Assembly (NCBI GenBank): GCA_002238645.1
Contig: MPMT01000032.1
Location: 1 to 51,180, forward strand
DNA from: Alphaproteobacteria bacterium bin52
Lineage (GTDB): Bacteria > Pseudomonadota > Alphaproteobacteria > Thalassobaculales > Thalassobaculaceae
DNA: 51,180 nucleotides
Direction of reading: 5' to 3'
The first letter of the stretch is position 1; every line of letters begins with the position of its first letter. Positions 16,687-26,000 of this stretch are shown one piece after another. Made by a program: the position numbers and the translations under genes. The notes under the pieces are model-generated. The model was not told the DNA's origin, did no database searches, and saw only the letters and a list, made by a program, of their open reading frames with translations.

Positions 16687-17052
16687 ATGTCGGTTCTCGT
16701 ACATGGCGCGGCCGAGAGGTTCATCTCGAGGAACTCGGGACTCGAGATCGCGCGGGTGATCGCCCAGGGAAACGGTGCGGCCGCCTGCGAACTGTGGGAA
16801 CAGCCGCTTCGGCCCGGCGATGTCATCCCCATGCACTATCACCTGGTCGAGGAAACCGTCACCTTCATGCAGGGCAGGATCAGCGTGATCCTCGACGGTA
16901 CCGAGCACCGGATCGATGCCGATGCCGACGGAACCTGCTCGTTACTGTTGCCGGCGCGGCTTCACCACGAGATCCGCAACATCGGCGAGACTGCGACCAG
17001 CATGCTGGCGTTCTTCCCGACGGTCGCGCCGGAGATCTTTCCGGTCAGGTGA
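16687..17052 (+). CDS. Small single-domain cupin protein
   Basis: A 121-residue protein with one cupin barrel. The first motif is RPGDVIPMHYHLVEETVTFM, with His-x-His and Glu as metal-ligand candidates, and the second is LLPARLHHEIRNIGETA. Such proteins may be isomerases, dioxygenases or sensors; nothing decides here. GGAG lies 8 bases before the ATG. It follows ahcY by 75 bases on the same strand and is convergent with the SnoaL-like gene. Confidence 0.8.
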   Translation: MSVLVHGAAERFISRNSGLEIARVIAQGNGAAACELWEQPLRPGDVIPMHYHLVEETVTFMQGRISVILDGTEHRIDADADGTCSLLLPARLHHEIRNIGETATSMLAFFPTVAPEIFPVR

Positions 17053-17066
17053 ACGGACGCTCCCGC

Positions 17067-17549
17067 TCAGGGTCCTGACAGGTGCGGTGTGCCGCGGTAG
17101 GCATCGTGCAGCCGCGAGACGTGCCGTTCGGCGATGCGGGCAATCCGGTCGGGCCGGAAGTTGGCCTGGGAAAGCGCGATCGCGATATCGAATACCTCGC
17201 CGTAGTGCGCGATCAGCCCGTCGCGCAGGCGGAACCGGCTCATCCCTTCCCAGACCACCCGCGTGCCCCGCGCGTCCGGCAGGAGCGAGGTAAAGCTGAA
17301 GGTCCAGCCGGCATAGCCGATGTCGCCCGTGACCACCGGCTCCCGCATCTCCCAGCGATACCGCTCGCCGTGTTCGTAAAACAGCTCGTCCATCATGCGT
17401 GCGATCGCGTCGCGGCCCTGGAACGGGCCGTAGAACACGTCATGGTAGATCCCGTCCTCGCTGAACAATGCCGCGAGCGCGGTACCGCCTTCCCCCTCGA
17501 CAGCGGCGGTAAACCGTCCGAGCACTGCCTCGAATTCGCCGATCTCCAT
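17067..17549 (-). CDS. SnoaL-like/NTF2-fold protein
   Basis: A 160-residue protein with the NTF2-like cone fold pattern: an N-terminal helix (FEAVLGRFTAAVEG), ALFSEDGIYHDVFYGPFQGR as the polyketide-cyclase-like strand with Asp/His, and long C-terminal strands (WEGMSRFRLRDGLIAHYGEV). Members include ketosteroid isomerase-like enzymes and ligand-binding proteins; the specific role is unknown. The start 17549 (MEIGEF) has GGAAGG upstream and is preferred over an ATG 17 codons earlier. It is divergent from the ribbon-helix-helix gene. Confidence 0.75.
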   Translation of the reverse strand: MEIGEFEAVLGRFTAAVEGEGGTALAALFSEDGIYHDVFYGPFQGRDAIARMMDELFYEHGERYRWEMREPVVTGDIGYAGWTFSFTSLLPDARGTRVVWEGMSRFRLRDGLIAHYGEVFDIAIALSQANFRPDRIARIAERHVSRLHDAYRGTPHLSGP

Positions 17550-17611
17550 CCTTCCCTCTCCCGTTGCCGGCCGCCGCGAAACCCTGTCGCGCCGGTCCAT
17601 GGTGCGCGGCC

Positions 17612-17833
17612 GTGACCGGGCTGCGCAAGCGTTCGGTCATGGTCTCGGGCCATGCGACCAGCGTGTCGCTGGAGCAGGAGTTCTGGGAAGAGCTGCAGGT
17701 TATCGCGCGCGCGAAGGGCGTTTCTCTCAACCGGCTGGTCTCCGAGGTGGACCGGACCCGCACTGGCAACCTCTCGAGCGCCCTGCGGGTGTTCGTGCTG
17801 GCGGCACTGCGCCGCGCCGGCCGTGATGACTGA
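17612..17833 (+). CDS. Ribbon-helix-helix protein coupled to the helicase fusion
   Basis: A 73-residue protein starting with GTG (VTGLRKRSVMVSGHATSVSL), followed by QEFWEELQVIARAKGVSL and NLSSALRVFVLAAL. This is the RHH_4-type pattern common in Rhodospirillales, in which a beta strand dimerises to bind DNA. GTG at 17612 is chosen because family members include the LRKRSV segment; ATG 17639 is an alternative. Its end overlaps the helicase start by 8 bases, so the two are translationally coupled. It could be an autoregulator of that operon, but in this family DNA binding is often unproven. Confidence 0.75.
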   Translation: MTGLRKRSVMVSGHATSVSLEQEFWEELQVIARAKGVSLNRLVSEVDRTRTGNLSSALRVFVLAALRRAGRDD

Positions 17834-20800
17834 GGCCGCAACGAGCCGCCGGCGTCCGGAACCCGGGGCCGAGCCCGCCGTTCCTGTGTGCCCGGAACTC
17901 GCGGCGAACGGTGCGGGCTCCTGTCCCGCCTTTCTGTCCCTTGACCTCGAAGTCGACCCGCAGGACGGGCGCATTCATGCCGTGGGCGCGGTGCGTTCGG
18001 ATACCGGCCGGCGCCTCAGCCATTCCGGCCGCGGCCTGTCCGGAGCGCTCGACAGGCTCGACGCCCTTGCCGACGGCGTCGCCTTCGTGCTCGGTCACAA
18101 CCTGGTCGTCCATGACCTGCCCCATCTGGCCGCCGCAAGGCCGGGGCTGCGGTTACTCCAGCTGCCCGCGGTGGACACGCTGCGCCTCAGTCCCCTGGCC
18201 TTCCCGGCCAATCCCTACCATCGTCTCGTCAAGCACTACCGGGATGCCGGTCTGGTGCGCGGGCGCCGCAACGATCCCCTGCTTGACGCCGGGCTTGCGC
18301 TCGACGTGTTCGGCGAACAGCGCGAGGCGCTGGCAAGGGCCGCACCGGAGCTGCTTGCCGCGTGGCACTGGCTGTGCACCCCGGAGCCGGCGGGTGTCGA
18401 TCGAGGCCTCGATGCCGTCTTCCGCGGCCTGCGCCAGGCTCACCGTCCTTCCCGCGCACAGGCCGGCGCCGCCATCGCCCAGCTGCTCGAAGGAGCCGGC
18501 TGCACCGTTCAGTCGCGCAGGTTCCTGGCGGATGCGGGTGCGCACGGCTGGTCACTTGCCTATGCCCTGGCATGGCTGTCGGTGGCCGGCGCCAACTCGG
18601 TGATGCCGCCGTGGGTGCGCTACCAGTTTCCCGAAGCCGCGTGTCTGGTACGCCGTTTCAGGGACACCGCCTGCACCGATCCGGGCTGCGACTGGTGCCG
18701 GGAGCGCCACGACGCGGGCAGGGAACTCAGACGCTGGTTCGGTTACGACGGCTTTCGTCCCGAGCCGGCGGGAGCCGACGGCAGGCCAATGCAGCAGGCC
18801 ATTGTCGAGGCGATGCTGGCGGGACGGCACGCGCTCGGGATTCTGCCCACCGGGACAGGCAAGTCCCTTTGCTACCAGATCCCCGCACTGTCGCGCTACG
18901 ACAAGACCGGCGCGCTGACGGTGGTGATATCGCCCCTGGTCGCACTGATGGCGGACCAGGTCGTCGGGCTGGAGCAGCGCGGCATAGCCTGCTGCGTGAC
19001 GATCAACGGGCTGTTGTCCATGCCCGAGCGCGCCGACGCCCTCGACCGCGTCCGGCTGGGGGATGCCGGGATCCTGCTGATCTCGCCGGAGCAGCTGCGT
19101 TCGCGAACCCTGCGCCGGGCGCTCGAGCAGCGCGAGATCGGCGGCTGGGTGCTGGACGAGGCCCACTGCCTGTCGCGCTGGGGGCACGACTTCCGGCCCG
19201 ACTACCGCTACGTGGGCCGCTTCATCCGGGAACGGGCAGGCGACGGGTCGATCCCGCCGGTCCTGTGCCTGACCGCGACCGCCAGGCCGGACGTCATCGC
19301 GGACATATCCCGGCACTTTCGCGACCGGCTCGGTGTCGAACTGAAGGTGTTCAACGGCGGTGCGGAGCGACCCAACCTCGCCTTTGAGGTGATGCCAACA
19401 ACGAGCGGTGAGAAGTTTTCCGACATCCACCAGGTCCTGATGTCCCACCTGCCACCCGACGTGCCTGGCGGCGCCATCGTCTACTGCGCAACGCGGCAGC
19501 AGGCCGAGGATATCGCGGGATATCTCCAGCTCAAGGAAGTCGCTTCGGACCGGTTCCATGCGGGTCTGCCCCCGGAGACGAAGAAGGAAGTGCAGCGGCG
19601 CTTCATCGCCGGTGATCTGCGGGCGATCGCGGCCACCAACGCCTTCGGCATGGGGATCGACAAGCCCGACGTGCGGCTGGTCATCCATGCCGACATACCG
19701 GGGTCGCTGGAAAACTACCTGCAGGAAGCCGGCCGTGCCGGGCGTGATCGCGGCCCGGCGCGCTGCGTGTTGCTCTATTCGACGGACGATGTCGAACGCC
19801 AGTTCGGCATGTCGGCGCGTTCGCGGCTGACCCGCGAGGAGATTCACGGGATCCTGAGGGCCCTGTGGAATCTCGACCGGAAGAATCGCTTCAACGGCGA
19901 GGTCGTGGCGACTGCGGGCGAAATCCTGGGCGAGGACGAGGAGGGTGCGTTCGAACGCGACTCCGCGACCGACGACACCAGGGTGCGCACCGCCGTCGCC
20001 TGGCTGGAGGAATCCCGGCTGCTGAGCAGGGAGGAGAACTTCGTCCGGGTGTTCCCGTCGTCGCTGCGGGTGGGATCGATCGAGGAGGCCGGCCGCCGGC
20101 TGGCCGGGGCCGGGATCACCGATGTCTACCGCGGTCAACTGCTGCGGATCGCGGCGACGCTCATCGGCGCGGATGCCGACGAGGGGATCAGCACGGACGA
20201 ACTTATGGCGGTCTCGGGGCTCGGTTCCGAAGCGGTTCGCCACGCGCTGAATGACCTGGAACGGGTCGGCATCGCCAGCAATGACACCGCGCTGACCGCG
20301 TTCGTGCACACCGGCGTGGAACGCTCGTCGCGCAGGCGCTTCGAGGAATCGGCTGCGCTGGAGACCGCCCTCATCGCCCACATGCGCGAGACCGCTCCCG
20401 ATCTCGGCAGGGGAGACAGTTCGTCGCTTCACCTGCGTATCGCCGCCCAGGTCCTGCGGGACCAGGGGCTGATCGATCCAATTCCCGAACGCCTGCTCCG
20501 CATTGTCCGCGGCATTGCCCATGACGGGCGTGGCGAGGATGACGGCGCGCCAGGCAGCCTCACGGTCCGCACCCGGGACCTGGAGACCGTGGGCATCACG
20601 CTGCGGCGCGAGTGGGACACGCTGGAGGAGACCGCTGGCCTGCGTCGCGACGGAGCCGCCCGCCTGCTGGAGTACCTGCTCGGCTGCCTGCCGTCGAGAG
20701 TTCGCGGCACCGATCTGCTGGCGGAGACCACGCTCGGCGAACTCCTGCAGGCAATCGAGTCCGACCTGGTCCTGAAAGCCAGGATCCGGAACCCGGCCAG

Positions 20801-23030
20801 GCTGCTGGACCGCGCACTGCTGTGGCTGCACGAACAGGAGGTGATCCGCCTGAACAAGGGACTGGCGGTGTTCCGACCGGCAATGACGATCCGGCTCGAG
20901 CAGCGGGACCGGCGCGGTTTCACCAGGGCGGACTTCGAGCCCCTTGCGCTCCACTACAGGGGCCAGGTGCTGCAGGTCCACGTCATGGTGGCGTTCGCCG
21001 AACGCGGGCTCGTGGCCATGAGCGAGGCGCTGCGCCTGATCATGGACTACTTCTCGCTCAAGCAGGACGCGTTTCTCGCCCGCTGGCTGCCCGGACGGGA
21101 ACGGGAGATCGGCCGGCAGGCGACGCCGGCGTCATGGCGGGCCATCGTGGAAAGCTTGGGAAACCCGGTGCAGCAGCGCATCGTCGCCGACGGGCGGGCG
21201 CGGACCAACGTCCTGGTCCTGGCCGGTCCGGGTTCGGGCAAGACGCGGGTCATCGTCCACCGCATCGCCTGGCTGGTCCGGGTCCGCCGCGAAAATGCCC
21301 GCAGCATCATCGCACTTGCCTACAACCGGCACGCCGCCGTCGACATCCGCCACCGCCTCGCCCGGCTGATCGGCGATGATGCCCGCGGTGTCACGGTGAT
21401 GACCTGCCACGCGCTGGCGATGCGGCTTGCGGGCGCGAGCTTTACCGGCCGGGTGGAGCAGCCCGACCGGGAGGTGTTCGACGAGGTGTTGCAGCTTGCA
21501 ACCAGGGTCCTGCACGGCGAGGGACTGATACCCGAGGAGGCGGACGAGCAGCGGGCACGCCTGCTCGCGGGGTTTCGGTGGATCCTCGTCGACGAGTACC
21601 AGGATGTCGCGCGTGAGCATTACGAACTGATTTCGGCGCTCGCCGGCCGGACGCAGGAGGACGAGGCGGGCAGGTTGACCCTGTTCGCGGTCGGCGACGA
21701 CGATCAGAACATCTACGCCTTCAACGGCGCGTCGGTGGAGTACATCCGCCGCTTCCAGCGGGACTACGGGCCCAGGCCGATCTACCTGACCGCCAACTAC
21801 CGCTCCACGACCCATATCGTGGCAGCCGCGAACGCGATCATCGCGCCCGCGCGCGAACGGATGAAGGCGGACCACCCGATCCATGTCGATCATGCCCGCG
21901 AGAACCGGCCGCCGGGCGGGAAATGGACGGGGCTCGACCCGGTCTCGCGCGGGCGGGTGCAGATCCTGCCGGCGGGCGTCGAGCGGGTCGAGCAGGCGCG
22001 GAACGTCATGGCGGAACTGCTGCGCCTGTCCGGGCTCGCAGCGGACTGGGACTGGTCACGCTGTGCGGTGATCGCGCGCGAATGGAAGGACCTGATGCCG
22101 GTCCGCGCGTTCTGCGAGGCGCACGGGCACGCCGAACGCATCCGCGTGCAGGTGGCGAACGAGGAGATCCCGGGGTTCTGGAGGTTGCGGGAGACGCGGC
22201 AATTCGTCGACTGGCTGCGCCGGCGTGAACCCCGGGTGATCGACATGCCGGTCCTGCGGGGCTGGGTGCGGCGGCGCCCGGCCGGTCCCTGGAACGACCT
22301 GCTGCGCCAGGCGGTGGAGGAGCACGCGCTGGAACTGGGCGACGCGGAAGCGCCGACCGACCAGTTCATCGAGTGGCTGGCGGAATGGGGCCGGGACGTG
22401 CGTCGCCGCCAGCACGGACTGCTGCTGCTCACCGCCCATCGGGCCAAGGGGCTGGAATTCGATCACGTGGCGGTGCTTGACGGCGGCTGGCGGCGCCGGG
22501 GCGAGGGCGAGGATCCCGATGCGCCGCGCCGGTTGTACTACGTAGCCATGACCCGTGCCCGCCACACCCTTACCCTGGCGCGGATGGACCGGTCCCAGGG
22601 CTTCCAGGAAGAGCTGTGCGGCCATGACGCGACGGTCATGCGCAAGGCAGCCGAGCTGCCCCCGTGCCCGGTCGAGGTCGGGTACCTGCATGTTCGTCCG
22701 CCACTGCAGGATGTCGATCTGGGCTTTGCCGGTCGCAGTAATCCTGGCTCGTCGGTCCATGCCGCCATCTCCGCGCTCGCACCGGGTGACCCGCTCGACG
22801 TCCGGGTCGCAGCGAACGGCCGCTGGATCTGTGTCGACCGGGAGGGCCGGGCCGTGGGACGTCTCGCCCGGTCCTTCGAGCCTCCACGCGGAATGAGCGT
22901 CAGGTCGGCGGAGGTCCACGCGGTGGTGGGCCGCAGCCGGGAGGACTCGGAACCGAAGTACCGGGCCGCCGTCCGATGCGGGGAATGGGAGGTGATCGTG
23001 CCCGGGATCGTGTTCGAACCGGACCGGTAG
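17826..23030 (+). CDS. Giant DEDD exonuclease - RecQ helicase - UvrD-type helicase fusion
   Basis: A 1734-residue protein. Residues about 36-160 look like a DEDD 3'-5' exonuclease (LSLDLEVD with D40/E42, GHNLVVHD with D97, NDPLLDA with D154). A small Cys cluster (CTDPGCDWC) is near 285-295. Residues about 320-700 form a RecQ-type SF2 helicase: PTGTGKSLCYQIP near 340, LDEAHCLSRWGHDFRPDY near 442, and FGMGIDKPDVRLVIHADIPG then QEAGRAGRD near 605-641. Residues about 1120-1600 form a UvrD/Rep-type SF1 helicase: LAGPGSGKTRVIVHRI near 1131, VDEYQDV near 1253, TAHRAKGLEFDHVAVL near 1535, and YVAMTRARHTL near 1573. The last 80 residues are unassigned. All ATPase motifs look intact. Start at 17826 overlaps the RHH gene. 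A DNA repair, replication-restart or defence role is inferred. Confidence 0.92.
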   Translation: MTEAATSRRRPEPGAEPAVPVCPELAANGAGSCPAFLSLDLEVDPQDGRIHAVGAVRSDTGRRLSHSGRGLSGALDRLDALADGVAFVLGHNLVVHDLPHLAAARPGLRLLQLPAVDTLRLSPLAFPANPYHRLVKHYRDAGLVRGRRNDPLLDAGLALDVFGEQREALARAAPELLAAWHWLCTPEPAGVDRGLDAVFRGLRQAHRPSRAQAGAAIAQLLEGAGCTVQSRRFLADAGAHGWSLAYALAWLSVAGANSVMPPWVRYQFPEAACLVRRFRDTACTDPGCDWCRERHDAGRELRRWFGYDGFRPEPAGADGRPMQQAIVEAMLAGRHALGILPTGTGKSLCYQIPALSRYDKTGALTVVISPLVALMADQVVGLEQRGIACCVTINGLLSMPERADALDRVRLGDAGILLISPEQLRSRTLRRALEQREIGGWVLDEAHCLSRWGHDFRPDYRYVGRFIRERAGDGSIPPVLCLTATARPDVIADISRHFRDRLGVELKVFNGGAERPNLAFEVMPTTSGEKFSDIHQVLMSHLPPDVPGGAIVYCATRQQAEDIAGYLQLKEVASDRFHAGLPPETKKEVQRRFIAGDLRAIAATNAFGMGIDKPDVRLVIHADIPGSLENYLQEAGRAGRDRGPARCVLLYSTDDVERQFGMSARSRLTREEIHGILRALWNLDRKNRFNGEVVATAGEILGEDEEGAFERDSATDDTRVRTAVAWLEESRLLSREENFVRVFPSSLRVGSIEEAGRRLAGAGITDVYRGQLLRIAATLIGADADEGISTDELMAVSGLGSEAVRHALNDLERVGIASNDTALTAFVHTGVERSSRRRFEESAALETALIAHMRETAPDLGRGDSSSLHLRIAAQVLRDQGLIDPIPERLLRIVRGIAHDGRGEDDGAPGSLTVRTRDLETVGITLRREWDTLEETAGLRRDGAARLLEYLLGCLPSRVRGTDLLAETTLGELLQAIESDLVLKARIRNPARLLDRALLWLHEQEVIRLNKGLAVFRPAMTIRLEQRDRRGFTRADFEPLALHYRGQVLQVHVMVAFAERGLVAMSEALRLIMDYFSLKQDAFLARWLPGREREIGRQATPASWRAIVESLGNPVQQRIVADGRARTNVLVLAGPGSGKTRVIVHRIAWLVRVRRENARSIIALAYNRHAAVDIRHRLARLIGDDARGVTVMTCHALAMRLAGASFTGRVEQPDREVFDEVLQLATRVLHGEGLIPEEADEQRARLLAGFRWILVDEYQDVAREHYELISALAGRTQEDEAGRLTLFAVGDDDQNIYAFNGASVEYIRRFQRDYGPRPIYLTANYRSTTHIVAAANAIIAPARERMKADHPIHVDHARENRPPGGKWTGLDPVSRGRVQILPAGVERVEQARNVMAELLRLSGLAADWDWSRCAVIAREWKDLMPVRAFCEAHGHAERIRVQVANEEIPGFWRLRETRQFVDWLRRREPRVIDMPVLRGWVRRRPAGPWNDLLRQAVEEHALELGDAEAPTDQFIEWLAEWGRDVRRRQHGLLLLTAHRAKGLEFDHVAVLDGGWRRRGEGEDPDAPRRLYYVAMTRARHTLTLARMDRSQGFQEELCGHDATVMRKAAELPPCPVEVGYLHVRPPLQDVDLGFAGRSNPGSSVHAAISALAPGDPLDVRVAANGRWICVDREGRAVGRLARSFEPPRGMSVRSAEVHAVVGRSREDSEPKYRAAVRCGEWEVIVPGIVFEPDR

Positions 23031-23067
23031 AGCCCTGCGGCCGCGGGACAGGATCACGCCGGCCCGC

Positions 23068-26000
23068 CTACTCCAGCAGGCCCTCGAGGATGGACTGGAA
23101 ATCGCGCCGCTTGCCGGTCGCCCCGGATTTCCCATTGTCGGGATCGGGCGGTGAGCTCTCTGGCCGGGTCGTGGAACTCCCGGGTCCGGTTGTGGTGGGT
23201 TCTGGCTCCGTCGTGGCGGTTTCCGGCTTCGGCGTGGTGGATTTCGGCTCCGGCGCGGCGGTTTCCGGCTCCGGTACGGTGCCGTTCGACCGCGGTCCGG
23301 CTGCCTGCGGTTCGCGGCTCGGGGTCCCGGGCTCCGCGTCCCCGGCATCCGGTCCGGGTCCGGCGTCCTTCGGCGCAGATCCCGCGTCCTCCGGTTCGGG
23401 CTTCGCGGGGTCCGGGTCAGTCCTGCCGGTCCCGGGACCGGGTTTCGAATTCCCTGACTGTTGCCCGTCCGCGGCCGGTGCCGCCTCGGGTTGCGTGGCG
23501 AGGCGCTGCAGCACGCCGGTGCGTTTCATGCGCTGGAGCACGAGTTGCTGCATGCGCTCGACATCGAGTTCGACGCGTGGTGCGGTCATCGGCCCGACCA
23601 GGCGTACCCCGAGTGGTGGCGCCTGCGGGAGGTCCGTCAGCCACAACTCGGACCGGATGTCGAGTTCCCGGACCGGGAGATCGAGCACCATCACGGCGGT
23701 TCCCGAAGTTGAGGGTGCTTCCATGATCAGGTCGCGGGAAGTCAGGATGCCGTTGCGGACCGTGAAGCTGCCGGCAATCCGCCCGAAGGGGGTCGCGCCG
23801 CCGCTCGTGGCCTCCTGGAGCATGGTGAGCAGGTCGGCCGTTCGCTCGATCTCCGGCAACCGGGCGCTGGCAGCAGGAAGGTCGATCCCGTTGATGATGC
23901 CTTCGGTCAGCACCGCGGTTCCCTGACCCTGCAGGCCGGAGACGAGTTCGAACTGCGATCGTCCCTGCCCCGACAGGCTGACGGAGTACTCCAGCAGGCC
24001 GGATACGGGGAGGTGTTCGCCTTCGGGCACGTGGTCGAGCCGCGTGCCGGTGACCCGGACCTCCAGTTCCAGCTCGGGTATCCCGCCTGTCACAAGCTGC
24101 GCCCGGCCCTCCACCGTCCCGTCCCGCAACCGGCCCCGCAGCCGTGTGACTTCCACGGTACCGTCGAGCAGGGTTGCCGCCAGCACCAGATCCTCGATGA
24201 CGGAGGCGCCGTATTGGGCCCGCTGCGCTTCGAGGTCGAGCGCAAGATCGAGGACGCGAAGGGCACCGAAATCCCAGGGCTCGTGTGACCAGCCGCCGCG
24301 ATCGGGCGCCAGCGGTGCAATGGCGCCCGATTCTTCGGGTTCGCGCTCGGGCAGCCAGGCGTCGAGGTCGAGCGGGCCCGATGCCAGCGCAAGCGTAACT
24401 GAAGGCCGGGGACCGGTCCGGTCTATCCGTCCGGTCCCCCTGATCCCGGCATTCCCGACGCGCGCATCGATGTCGCGGACCTCAAGCCCGGAACCAGTCC
24501 CTTCCAGGTGTGCGGTGATGTCCAGCGCGCCGGGCCCTTCGTGCGCCGGGGCGAACCCGGGGTCGGCAATCCGGATCAGTTCGGCCAGGTCGGAATGGGA
24601 GAACTGCACCCGGACATCCAGGGCCGGGTCGGGGGCAAACGGGTCCGCCGTGCCGTCGAGCGCCAGGCGTGCGGCGCCAAGGTGCAGCACCGACTGGATA
24701 TCGACCCCCCGGTCGATGCGGCTTGCAAGGGTGATGTTGGCGGTTCCCTGACCCAGGTGCTCTGGCGGGGCATGCGAGCGGCCGGTCAGGCGGTGAAGCA
24801 GAGCGCCGGCGTCGGGATGGTCCGCCTTCAGCTTCAGCAGGAATTCCGGCGGTGACCCGGGGACGATTCTGCCCGCAGCCGTGACGGTCCCGCCGGCAGA
24901 GGTGGCCGTGCCCTTGACATCGAGCCCCGTGGTGGTGCCGGTCATGGTCGAACTGATCGCGAACCTGTCGAGTGCGGCCAGTTCCTTTGCCAGGGGAATG
25001 TCAAGCAGCCGGACCAGCCCGGGTATCGATCCGTTCCGCACCTCGAGCCTGACGTCGACCGCGTCGGGTGTCGTCTTGCCCAGCGTGCCACTCAGCGAGT
25101 AGCTCCCCCCGTCGGTATTGCCCACCGACAGGTCGCGCAGGTCGACCCGCCCGTGATCGATCCCCGCGTCCAGGCGCACCTTCTCCAGCACGGTGCCGCG
25201 CACGGTCGCCTCGTTGACCTCGACCAGCAGGTTGGCGTCGAAGCGTTCGAGCGCTTCGGCCACGCGTTCCCGACGACCGTCATCAGCCGCATTGGTTCCG
25301 GCGGCGGCATGCAGGATGGGCAGGTACGGGTCGAGGTTGATCCGGTCGGCGAACAGGCCAAGACCGAACGCCGGGCGTGGACCGAACAGGGCCGAGAGGC
25401 CTCCGTCCACGCGGGTGGCATCGAGCCCGATGCGCCACGCTGGCAGATCGAGCCGGTCGGGCGTGACATCGATTTCGGAGCGAAAGGTCCCGGTACGCAA
25501 CCGGTCGGGAGGTACGGCGTCGACCGGCAGGTCCAGCCAGCCGAACAGCGTCCGCAGTTTGTCGGACGCAACATCGATCTCGCCCACGAAGCGGGGCCTG
25601 CCGGCGACGGCGTGCAACGTGCCCGCCACCCTCGTCAGCGTGCCGCCGGGCAGCTCCGCCGTGAAGTGCCGGACGGTGAATGCTCCCCCGTCCAGTACGC
25701 CCTCGAGCCGCAGATGCCGGACCAGGCTGCCCCCGACGTCGACCGCGTCGGAGGCCAGGGTCAGCGTCGCACCCATGTCGTGGGGTAGCGAAAACCCCTG
25801 CGCGCTGTCGAACAGGGCACCGGCGATCGCCTCGCCGGCCCGGGTCACGTCCTCCAGGCTGCCGAGGTTCACCCGTGCGAGCGCAAGGTTGAGCCCGACC
25901 TCGAAGTCGGGCGCGGGGGTGACACGCGCGTCACCCTCCAGACGCGTGCTGCCGAACTCGAGCGCGAGGCCGGTCGCCTCGGCGCCGTCGGGCCCCGCCG

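Noticed and set aside
18552..20981. Long minus-strand open frame opposite the helicase fusion
   Set aside because: The plus strand encodes clear RecQ motifs here. Long antisense frames are expected in GC-rich coding DNA, and the translation resembles no family I know.
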